A stretch of DNA of 64,000 nucleotides, taken from positions 186,001-250,000 of the forward strand of contig NW_002476237.1 in assembly GCF_000189635.1 (NCBI RefSeq), read 5' to 3'. Under the pieces are notes generated by a model. The model worked only from the letters and a program-made list of their open reading frames with translations, did not search any database and was not told the origin of the DNA. This stretch comes from Tetrahymena thermophila SB210 (Eukaryota; Ciliophora; Oligohymenophorea; Hymenostomatida; Tetrahymenidae). The position numbers and the translations under genes were made by a program. Numbering within the stretch: the first letter of the stretch is position 1; each line of letters begins with the position of its first letter. Positions 23,412-35,119 of this stretch are shown here, piece by piece.

Positions 23412-26400
23412 TCATTTTAGAGGTTAATTGCTATTTTATTTTTAGCTAGAAACTAGTTTTACTGGATTGCTTTGTAATCCATAAATATTAATTCCTTGAG
23501 ATTAATCAAAAATAGATTATTTAGTATCAGTAATTTCGTAATTCTGATTAAGTAAATGTTAGCGAGATGCTTCAGAACTTTTAAAGATCTAAGAAAAGAA
23601 ATCATTTTTAGCTTTTTTTGTAGTATAGTGAATATTCATCCCTTGAGTATACATCTATTGTTTTGGGTTGTTCTTACTTGTATTTAGGTTTTTATTTTAT
23701 TTATTTATGGTTTGTACATTGATTGCTGAAGAAGTGCTTTAACTTTGAGATATTTAGATCTTGCTCTAATTTGGCTATATTGTTGGGACTAGGGAATTAT
23801 TAAATGCAGGGTTTATATTTGATTCTGTTTAATGTATCGAAGGCAAGGTATTGTTATTTTCTTTTTTTAGCTTTTGAATGATTTCGTCTGCTTTATACTT
23901 ATTCTGTGTATTCTTCTTGCTCAGTATCTCAAATTTTATTGTAGAAGACATTACAAGACTTTCTATCTGCTGCTGCTGAGGAATTATTCTTTCTGTAGAT
24001 ATATTTTATTTTGTCGCATTACTGGATTAATTCTTTTTACAGGCTAATTTATTTAAGAGACTGTATTACTTCAAGTAGTAAATTTAATTTTATAATCCGC
24101 TATCGCGAATTGAAAGAGGCTGACTAAAATCTGGTGTAGATTACTTTTAACTACCTAGGATATTTCTTTGTGTAAAACTCTAAAATATATAATTTTCTTC
24201 ATCATTCTTAGTTATCTTGCTCAGTGGTAGTATTAATTACTATTTTTTTAATTTTAATTTCATATCTTCTTGACTTGCTCTTCTCTGAAAATTATTTGGT
24301 TTCTCTGTACTTTATCGACTCAAATTCGTCTCATTTTCATTCAGTTTAGTATCTTCCTAATGTCTAAAATTAATAAATAAATATTTTAGGGCTTTTAAAA
24401 AAAATAATTAAATGAATCAAACAAAACTTACTGATTCTAAATTTAGTCGTGAGTGTTTAATGCTATGTCACTAATATCGGAGTTATTCTAAAAGATTAAA
24501 TCTTCCCCTTGTTTATTCATAGCTAATTCACCAGTGTTGTATTCTATGAACGAAGGTTTTTCTAAATCTAGATTTGTCTCTACTATGATATCAACTCCTT
24601 TTTTATTTTAAGTTTTTTAACTATTCATAGTATCAGTAAATGATTAATTGATTGAGCTTAGCATTATTTCTTCCAGTTGACTGGTATTTTGCTTTTGAAT
24701 TTTATTTGAAGTTTTGCCTCTTTTATCTTCATATTTGTCTAGATGTTTGAGATAGTTCTTGAGACTGTTTTTTTAGTTACTGCCACCTTTAAATTCCAAA
24801 TAAAAATAATTTAATTTAAACATTAAATAAATTAAAAAATGCTATTTACCATTAATGAGTTAATTTGAATCAATTTTTTGCAAATTATTAAATAAATAGG
24901 ATTTATTTTTTAATTATTTCTAAGTATTGTTACTGACTTCCGTAATTTGATTACAACTTAATCCATTTTATGTGTTAGAGCAATAACTACTTAAATCTCT
25001 ATTAAAGAATTTTTGCTTAATTAACTAATACTTTTAACGAAGATGACTTAAATTATTTTTACTGCTACCATTTTAAAGAACCGATGATGTCTTGTCGCTT
25101 TTAGGATAAATTTAGCTACTAGAGTTAATTGCGTTAAACCTTTATTAAATTTACTCGTCAGATATCGAAAATATATTAAATGGATTGGTGATAATGCCGT
25201 TCTTTTGTTTTGCTTAGCTTTCAATTTCATTGCTTACTATATTGAATATGTTATGCTTTTTTGAAGAATTTGGATTTTTATCTTCAATGTATTTCAGCAA
25301 ATTCTCATTAAAATTTTACTTACTTTGCAATTCTTCAATCTGATTTCCAAGCAATCCGTTCTTTTCTAACAATTAAAAGACTTTTTAATCAGATTCTCTT
25401 CTAGTATAATAATTATTTGAGTCTAAATTTGGTATTGTTTATTTTTTAGAAGTTAAATAATTTCTATCCTCCGAGAGTGGTTGCATTTGATTATTCTACC
25501 ATTTTATTTAGTTGCTAAAAGCATTTACTTCTGGTTAATCATTTACAGCAGCAATAGTGCTAGGTTTTTCAGGAGATATTTTTCTAGATTGGTGAATAGC
25601 CTTCTTACCCCTAGGCGAAATATTAACCACTTACAGAGTGTCTAATTCGTAAGGTTAAATATATATGTTTTCATTATTTTTACTCTTATTAACTAAACTA
25701 TTGGTTGTAGAACGTCTTTTTTAATTTTCTATGATAAATTAATTGGTAGCATACTTTTAATCTTAATGAAATATGCTGTTTTATTACTTAACAAATTCTT
25801 TAGAATCGTTTAACCTAGGTGATTAGCTTTATCCACTATTATGGAAAATGCTGTTATACTACACTGACTATTCTTTTGAATTGTTAAGTCTGGGTGATTA
25901 ACAAATTGAGTATCTTTATTGGCTATCAATACACTATTGAAAGTAATCAAAGGAATCAATTTGGTTGTTTTAGGTCTTTGATGTAGGAGAATCAATAAAT
26001 CCCCGAATATGCTATAAAACAGACTTTCTAGGAGTGAACTGTCCATTATTTAATTTATTTTTTGGCTGTTATTTTTACGAGGGACTCAGACTCTCAGATT
26101 CTTTTGTTTTAATTTTATTTGATTGACTAAAATCCTAATCTTCATCTTAATCTTATAGAGGCAAAACATTTTCGTTTGTCAAGTTTTTGCTTTCCATTTT
26201 GAGTTTATTTAACATATTTTCTGTTTCAATATTTTGTTTAATTAATATTTTTGCCTTTTATTCTAAATCCAATGTTTAAATCATCATGGATTATCTTTCA
26301 GAAGTAAATTTCGATCTGTTTTAAATCGTCTTTAAAAAAATGTCTAAAGTATTATTTAATTTCAGGCAATCTATTAATTTCTTTAAAAAAATATCCTATT

Positions 26401-28293
26401 AATAACCAACCAACCAACCAATCAAAATCATTATTAATTTTTTACTAAAAAAATACAAAAAATAATTGAATTTTTTTGAAATAACTCTTACATCTTTTCT
26501 TATAATAAAAAGAGTTGCTTCTATAGAGTAAACTATTGCTTCACATTTCCTTTTATTTATATTTAGTTAGATTTCTTCCTCTCCAAAAAGATTATTTGGT
26601 CCTAAAATAGAGATCGGTATTTTCTTTTTTAGTTTCTTTGAGATTTTATTTTAATCAACAATGTTATATTTGATTTACTTTTTTGGAGAGAAAGACTTAT
26701 TATTTTCTTCGTCTTAGGCTAAGGAATCCAAACATATATTTGTGAATAACTCTATTTCTCCCGATTTAATGAAGTAAACATAATCAATATCATCTCCTTA
26801 CTTATAAATAACATTTTTCTACTCAAACTTTTCTATCTATTGTTATTTATTTTAAATTAGGATTAAAATCTAATGCTATTATTTAAATTTACATTCATAA
26901 AGAGAAGAATTGAGAGTAGCTTAGAAGGGTGTATTTCTTTGAAAAAACTAAATCTCTATAAAAAGGCTAATCTTTCTCTAACTATGTATTCATGGTAAGC
27001 TCCTACTATTTTTTCGAATCCTTGCTTATTTAAAGTCATGAGGTAGGTGTCTTCTCTGCAAACCATAGTAGCAGTTCTTTTTCAAATTTAATTAACTGAA
27101 TTTATTTCTTGAACATATAATTTCACTTCATAAAGTTAAATATAGCAAATATATAAAAATCAAAGCTTGATTTAAAATAAAATAATTTTTACCTTGATGA
27201 GTTGGTCATTAAGGAAATCTCACCAAAAGCCTCTCCAGCCTTATAAATTTTTACACATTCAAGGTTAGGATAAATTTTTTTAATTTAATAAAGATCTTCT
27301 TATTCTTCCTCTGTATAAACGCTTGCATCTCTATTTAAATTAAATAAATGAGTATATATATACAAATGAAATAAGGATTTTATTTACTTAGCACTTTATT
27401 TTTTATTTACTTGTGGTAATACTTCACGACTCTTCATTCTTTTTATATTATTAATGTCCTATGAAATCGTTTTAGGATCATTACTATGAGCATTTTCATT
27501 TTAATATGAGTCGCCTTAAGGTTATTACTGCGTAGCTTCTCGTAATAAACAAAAAACTGACCCTAATAAGATTATAAAATAAGTCGAGCCATGATCACCT
27601 AATTTTTTATTTTAATTAAAAAAAAATTTAATTTCCTTAAAATATGTTAATAATCAATCAATCAAAACGCTTGCAAAAAGATAAACTAACGCGCTCTCTC
27701 TTAAATAGAATTAAAAAAAACAAAATAAGCAAGCAAACTCCTACCAATATTAAAAATGACTTCGTTCTTTTTGAAGCACTTTAGCTGAATCTCCTTAAAT
27801 AGCTAGTGATTCATCTGGTCTTCTGAAAATATGTCTTTGTATTCTTAGAAAAGTTGTAGTCCCTGAATGCCTTTCATTAAAAAGTTTTTTTCTTGTTTGG
27901 TTTTAACTGGTCTAGTAAGTATATTGATGGCAATCTAAAATAATTAAATGATTCAAATACAAAAAAATTATGAAAAGAAATAGAAATTTCTACCATAGAG
28001 ACATCTCTTTCTCTAAAATCAATAATCTTCGATTAAATTATGTTTTTTGTTTTTTGTGGGTCCCAATTATTAATATTAAGAATAGGATTATTTATTATTA
28101 AAATACTCTACTTTTTTAATGCTACTTTATCAGTTTTAGTTATTACTGATCTTTTACTGAGCATTTCATAATTGATAATCTAATCATTGAATATCTATAT
28201 CTTTTTATCAGTTGTTGGTGGCGTTTATTATTTATTTTCACATTCTTGGTTTTCTTCATCAATGATATCGTTGTTATCATCTTGATATTCCAT
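23412..28293 (-). CDS. cyclic-nucleotide-binding protein, two CNB domains plus Q/N-rich tail (copy 1)
   Basis: Nine exons; introns 27935-27993, 27599-27744, 27331-27387, 27077-27192, 26837-26892, 26381-26491, 24787-24849, 24364-24431; 1401 residues, ATG 28291-28293, TGA 23412-23414. CNB domain 1 starts near residue 135 (FKKNEVIFNIGDHGSTYFI), carries a ~60-residue insertion, and has the phosphate-binding cassette FGEISLMTNSSRTAT near residues 268-284 with the Glu and Arg that hold cyclic nucleotide. CNB domain 2 (about 340-456) has NVIYKQGDDIDYVYFIKSGE but a degenerate cassette (FGEEE, no RTAT). Residues ~480-1401 are Q/N/S-rich and low complexity, with a 25-residue tandem repeat. There is no kinase, channel or TM segment, so it is a soluble cAMP/cGMP sensor or scaffold. 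Its neighbour at 28643 is a paralogue. Confidence 0.9.
25774..25902 (-). repeat. 75-bp tandem repeat inside the CNB gene tail
   Basis: Two in-frame diverged copies offset by exactly 75 bp encode SPRLN-N/D-SKE followed by a Gln-rich run and NSIFH. They lie in the low-complexity tail and keep frame. Confidence 0.6.
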
Positions 28294-28642
28294 TTTCTCA
28301 ATATAATAAACGAGAGAAATTAATTTGTTATTAAGCAAGCAACTTCTACTTAACGAAAATTAGTTTTAATTACTTTTATTTAAATGTATTATAAGCTTTA
28401 GAAGCAAATAAAGATAATTTAATTTATATAATAAAAAGATATATTGCTTAATTAAAAAGTAAAAGTTATTTTCATTAAAGACAGACAGACAGACGCATGG
28501 TTGATAATGAATTGATTATTTTATAATAAATATATATTAGTTTAAATTTTAATTATTTATTTATTTTCTTTTTTTATGCAAAAATATAAAATACTTATAA
28601 TTATAATTATTTTTTTTTAATTTGAAAATTAAATCTCACCAT
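28294..28642. other. 349-bp spacer between the two tandem CNB genes
   Basis: Short A/T-rich spacer that carries the promoter of copy 1 and the 3' UTR of copy 2. A GACA tetranucleotide run lies at about 28480-28494. No other feature is visible. Confidence 0.6.
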
Positions 28643-31600
28643 TCATTCATGTTTTAACAAGTATTCTTTGTTTTAAAGATAAGAGCTATCAAACTTAGCC
28701 TCTTCTGTATTTTCAGATTAGTGCTTTTGTGTAGTTATTTAATCTAATTATTCTGAATTAGTTTTTAAGTTTACTTGTGAAGAAAAAAGATTCTATAAAT
28801 TATTTTATTAATTTTGAAAATAATTTTTTTATTATTAGACTAACTTGCTAAGCATCTATTTGTCTTAAAAATTCCGAAAAACTTTTTATAAATTAAACAC
28901 TTTTGCATATTTTCCAAAATCTTTAATATTTTAATTTGTTGTTTGAAAGGCATTTTAAGTTTTGTCAGCAGAGCTTTCTAAGTGTTAGTTAAATGTATTT
29001 AACTATTTTTAATTTAAATAAGATTGGTTTTTGTCAAATTAAGAATTGCTATTTAAATAGAAGGATTGGTCTTTACTAGAGTTTATCAGGTTGTATAGAG
29101 CAAGTTATGGTTTTTTAAATTTATCACAACTTTTATTTTTTTTTTCTAGTTAAGGAAAGGCGATTTAGATATTATATTTGGTTTCTAATTTATTATTAAG
29201 ACTTGAATTCAAAGCTTTGTTGTTAATTTGGATGTGATTTGTTTATAATATTTAGCTAAAGTTTATATTGTCATTAGAATCTCTATTTTGCTGTGATTTA
29301 TTCAAAGAAACATTATTATTTTATACCTATGATTAATTCATTCCAGCATTATTGAATTATTTATTTTTCAAAGATTTACCAGCTCCTCCTTAATCAATAA
29401 ATTTATCAAAAGATTCTTTTTTTTGTATTTAATCCTTCACATTCAAGTATTCTTGAAAAACTCTATGATTCTATGATAATAAACTGTCTTGAGAAAAGTT
29501 TCTCATGAATGAAATGACATTATGTGGTTATTAATTTACTGAAAAAGAAGTGTTAGATAGATCTTAGGCAGTTTTTTTTATTTAATTTTAATTATTAAAA
29601 ATAGAGTTATTTAAATTTTGTTATGATAACTTATTTGAAGAACTTACATATGTTTAGAACATCAAATTTTATTATTGTTGTTGTTGTTATTTTTATTGTT
29701 ATTAAGAAGGAATATAAACTAAGCTTGAATTGCTAATTTCTTATTATTTTTTAAGTACTTAAACATTTTTATTAAATTTATTTAATATTAACTGACTTTG
29801 ATGTATTTTAAAATCCTTGTTGTCTTTTGGTATTTGCAATTTTATTTTTGATTAAAAATTTGATTTATTTGAATTATTTTGAACATTTTTCTTTGATGTT
29901 TACCTAAATGCTTGCTAATGTTTTTATTTATCTATTTCTAAAAATAGCATGTGAAAGCTATTGGTATTGGAAGTCTTTTCTGGAGAAGAATTCTAAGCAT
30001 TAGTTTAATTTTAACCAAAAGTGCTGAAGAATTAATATTATTATAATTAATTAAGATTATCCTTTTTAGCCAACAAACCTTAGTGTATCTTTTTAAGGTA
30101 GCTCAAATGGATTGAGTTATAAGGGTTGACATTATCATTTACAGATACAACTGATGAAATCGGAGAATTCCTTTTATTAAAATAAATATTTTTAATTTAT
30201 CTTCTTTAATTTATAAATTATATTTACCCGTTTTAAATTAAACTCTGTTTGTTTTGTGGAATATAAAAAAATAAATTCCTATTCTGGATATTATATCTTG
30301 CTTGATTAGAATTGCTAGAATTAAATGTTTTTTAAATAATATTTGGGTCTTCAGCCTGAAATGTATTTTAAAAATAGCCATTTTATTCTATTTTTATTTC
30401 TTTTGGTGAATTCTACCTGCTTAAAAAGTTTATTTACAATTCTTATTTACTTTTTTATTAATTTTAGTCCTGAAAATTAACTCCATATTAAGTCTCAGTT
30501 TATATTTAAGTAAATTGGATGTTTTTAGATATTTAGTTTGAATCAAATTGACTTTAATTTTTTGGACTTAAAAATGGTTTTGGCTTTATACTTGAGTCAG
30601 GTTAATTTTAATTTAATCCAAAACTATATTATGTTTTATAATTATTATTTTTTTTATTAATATTAGCTTCTGAGCTTTCTTCATATTAAAAACTATCCTT
30701 TGAACTAGTGAATTTAGATACTTCATCTGGTTCTTATGAATATATAGTGTTAAATTTTTATATATTTTTATTTTATGTATTTTGAAAAATATTAGTTTTG
30801 TTTAAGTTTTTATTCCTTGTTTAGGCATAAAACTATCGCTTTCTTTAAGAACTAACGCTATTATTCTTTTCTACTACATTATCACTTTCTAAGAATTACT
30901 AAAATTTTGACTATACTACAATATCGTCACTCGAACAATAAAAGCTATTACCTTTGCTAGAAGTTTACTATGTAATATAATTATTGCTGCTCTTACTGCT
31001 AGAAGGACTTTATGATTCTTCAATAGCATTTCTATCAGAACCATTATTATTGTTATTACTATTATTATTATCATTATTACTATTGTTGTTTTTTTATAAT
31101 TAAATGTTATAAGTCTATTGAACTTAATTTAGTCTATTTTATATCCAATCACCTCTCATTTACTCTTCTTTTCTGATAATTTAGATAGAACCATGATTCA
31201 TTTTTATCATATCATAAAATTTCTAATTATAGTAAAAAAAATAAATTTAATTAAAATAACTGCAACTAATTAACTAACTAACTAACCAATGATTTGTTAG
31301 AGATTTTTTTTTAATTTCATTTTTATTTTATTTTGCATTTGTGATTTTGCAACAAAAATGAAATTATTAAATTTAAAAAATATCTAAAAGTGTTTTGTTA
31401 AAAAATTTTTAATAATTAATCAAAATCAATAATTTATTTAATACATTTTTTGGCAATATATAAACATGGGCAGTCTAAGATATGCATAGAGCTGATTGCT
31501 ATCTTTTTTGAATATTGTTCAACAATTCGATTTGACCAAAATACTGATTAGAGCCTAAAATTAAAAGTTGAAGTCGTTTTGTCTTTTATTTATTCACTTT

Positions 31601-33797
31601 TTTCATAAGTGACAGATTTAATTATAAAATTTTATTTTCTTTGCTGACCTACTTTGAAGATGGAGAATCAGACTATTCCTAAGCTTCTTAATTTTCATTT
31701 ATTTCATGATCCTGAAATATTTCTATTTCTCCTGATCTTATAAAAATAACAGAGTTACTAATTTCTCCTTATTTGTAAATAATGTTTTTTTTGAAATAGA
31801 TTTGTTCTTTCATCCAACAAAGAATTTAAAGTAATCTAGATCTAACAATATTTTTAAAATAATGAAACGATCTTAAAAATTTTATTGTTTCGTCCAATAT
31901 TCTAGTCTCATATACACCTATTATTTACTCATATCCTTCTTTTGTAAGAGTTAAAAAATGAGTGTCTTCCTTGCAAATCAAAGTTGCAGTTCTTTTTTTA
32001 AATAAAAATTATATTTAAAAAATTTAATTTAACATTCAAAATTACCTTCTTTCATTCGTAATAAGAGCTATATCTCCAAAACTTTCTCCTGAATTAAATG
32101 TATGAACTAACTTCAACGTAGGAAAACACTCAATTAAAAGTTATATTTGCTCCTTCTCAGTTTTTTTACTACTCTAATCACTTTCAAAGTTTGCTTAACT
32201 TTTCAAAAATTAAATAGTTATAATTTTTTTTAAGCAAAAATAAAAGTAAATAAATAAATAAATTACTTGTTAATTACTTCTGAAACCCTAAAATTTTTAT
32301 TATAAGGGTTGGTAGTAAAATATTATTTCCTCTTATTTAGCTAATCATTTAAATATTTTTCTTTTGTATTATTGTAGTCTGGATCAGGAATCATGCAAAA
32401 CACTTACCCTTTGTTTATAAATTTATAAATTTATTTATTTATTTTTTGATTCTTTAAAAATAAAAATTTTATATCATTAAGTAAATTAGCTTAATAATGA
32501 TTTTCCAAATCTTTTTACTAAAATAAATTTAATAATTCAAAAATTAAATTTATTTTTTATTTATTTTTTTAATAAAGAATTAATTATATTTTTAATTTTT
32601 TTAATAAAGAATTGAGAAGTAATAATAGTTTACCTTATAGAACGATGTAATAAGTATTTCCATACTCACCTTTATTTATAAATATCAATTAATTATTTTA
32701 AAAAATAAGATTTTCAAAATACCTTGGTTAAATACAATAGTATTTTTTGGCATATACTAATAAGAGAACCATTCTGTTATGTTTAAAGATGAAGCATTAT
32801 CACTAATCAAGTTTTTATTTTTTTGAAAAATGCTACAACATTTTAAAATATTTAAAATAAACTATTTTTCTTGCTTTGTTTTAGCCTTTTTCTTATTTAA
32901 TATTTATATGACAAGCTTTTTTTAATAAAATTTAAAATGTTTAAAATCTTTTAGTTAATAAATTTTAATTACTTCACAATGTTCGCTATCTTTAATATCT
33001 ATGTTTTAACTATTGAAAATTTAATTTGCCGTAGCTTGACTTATTTTTCTTTATCTATTTTTTTTTTCTTTAAAATCGATGTTGGACTTTTAATTCTAAT
33101 TATCTTATATAGTACTCTAGAGTAGTTATTAGTGTTTTGCCTTTCTAATAGAAAAATAATTTATTTTAATTTAAATTTTTATATGATATAAATAAGTAAG
33201 TAGAGGTTTTAACAATATATTTAATAAATGTATTTACTTATTCTCATTTTCTATTCCTAACTAAAATCGCTTTTAATCCTATGATTTTAATGAACTTTAA
33301 TCGCTCTATCTTTTATTTTATTAATTTTATTCATCTTAATTATTTTAGTTCATCTATTTTTCTCCATCATAGTCACTACCACTACTATCGCTGTTAGAGT
33401 CTTCATAATCTATAGTTATTAAATCATTCTACTATTTTGATTATTAAGAATCTCTACGAATCATAATAGCTTAGTTTTTTTGAAGCTAAGACCCTACAGT
33501 TTAGCATCTTTTTCTGTTAAAATCATCACTTTATTGCTATAAATTTACATCAGAGTACTTACGGGCTGTATATAAGTTGTTTGAAAATATAGATTTCCTT
33601 TAATGAAGTTATTAATTTTATTCTTCATATAGATTTATGGAGCTATCTTGATCAGATTGTTTAGAATTTTGTTTAATCTTTGAAATGCTACTTAATGAAG
33701 GAGAACTTATATTTTGGGATTCATGTAAAGTCTAATATAAACTTGTTTAAGATGGCATCTAAGAACTAGATGTTATTTTAATATTCTTATCATTCAT
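28643..33797 (-). CDS. cyclic-nucleotide-binding protein, two CNB domains plus Q/N-rich tail (copy 2)
   Basis: Nine exons; introns 33145-33237, 32916-32972, 32670-32722, 32409-32633, 32199-32266, 31992-32045, 31223-31444, 30171-30227; 1441 residues, ATG 33795-33797, TGA 28643-28645. A ~240-residue Ser/Gln-rich N-terminus precedes CNB domain 1 (NTIVFNQGEYGNTYYIVLQG near residue 300; cassette FGDIALITNERRTAT near 408-424, Asp replacing the usual Glu, Arg kept). CNB domain 2 follows (NIIYKQGEISNSVIFIRSGE; degenerate FGQIELLNN). From ~residue 610 the tail is Gln/Asn-rich. The 3' half could be mistaken for a separate gene starting at 31210. The 222-nt intron joins it in phase, and the joined KFYDMIKMN aligns with KLIDCLKLN at the same place in copy 1. 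Soluble cyclic-nucleotide sensor or scaffold by domain content. Confidence 0.87.
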
Positions 33798-35119
33798 TAA
33801 TAAATAAATATATAGTATTCTTTTTTATTAATTAAATAGGAATATATATAAAAGTTTTTACCCTAAAACTCACCTTATATTATTAATAGGTTTTGTTAGA
33901 AAAATAAAATTAAAAGTTCTACCATCAAACAAAGAATTATCAAAGGTAAAAAGACATCTTCTAATATAGTTTAATTTTTACAGAAATGTAAACCTTTAAA
34001 AATAAAAATAGTCTTGGTGTATTTTAAAATTTTCAAAAATACTTGCTTTTAAAATAAATATTTCTTTTTCTTTTGCTACTTTAAATACTATTCCCAATTA
34101 TCTACTTGAATATAAATGGATTTTTAGATTGCTTTTACTAATCATAATAATATCTATGCTCTAACTAAACTATGTTAATTAACATTTACTTTGAATCAAG
34201 TTAATATTAATATATGTATTAACAAACTTTTTTTATTTTATTTTCGATTTTTCTTCTTCTATTATTATAGCCACAATAAATAGAGAAATTCAAAATTTAT
34301 ACAGCCAAATTATTTTAATATAAATTGCAAGGTAAAGACAGTAAATCATTTAGTTACCTCTTGATTTTATAATTGATACCAAAGCAGTCTATTCTGATAT
34401 TAATTAAATTTGATTCAATTATAGAAATGAATTTATTTTTCTTTTTTCAATTATGAATTATGGAATATAAAAATTATTTATTTTTAAAGGCTTTGAATAT
34501 TTAAATAAATTTTTATTTAAAAATAAGATAAATTCTTCAATTGATATTTCAAGTTTTATTAGATAATAAAAAAATAAATATAAATTAATAATTTGAATGT
34601 TTTTTTTATTTAAAATATTTAAAATTAACTTTAAATTGATTTTAAGAAAAGTAATGTTGAGTTTAACAGCAAAATAATTAATTGTATATCAATAAACTAT
34701 TTTATTTAATAAAAATTTATACTTTTATTTGTTTAATTTTTAAGTTAAAATTACAGTTTGTTTTATAACATATAGAATTAAATTTGAGTAAAGAAGATGT
34801 TTTATTTTAAAGAATAACAAACACACACACACAATTTAGTAATATATAAATATTTTGGTTATATAGTTTGAATAAGATTTTAATTATAAATAAATTACAT
34901 TTTTCCAAATTAAGATAAATTTTATTTTTAAATCAAATTATTGTATAATATTGAGTATAAAAGCTATGTTTGTTTATAATGATGATCTATTGTATATGGT
35001 GCTCAGCAATTTACAAAAAAAAATAAAATGTTTATCTATTCTAACAAAATTTTATAATGAGAGGAGATTTAAATATCAAAAATATAATTTAGAATGACAA
35101 GTCTATTTCTGACTTCTTA
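33798..35119. other. intergenic between two minus-strand genes
   Basis: A/T-rich with a CA dinucleotide run near 34821-34834. No coding or RNA feature is seen. It should contain the promoter of CNB copy 2 and the 3' UTR of the next gene. Confidence 0.6.

Noticed and set aside
28643-31210. Separate Q-rich gene starting at ATG 31208-31210
   Set aside because: An in-phase intron joins it to the upstream CNB exons, and the junction aligns with the paralogue, so one gene fits better.
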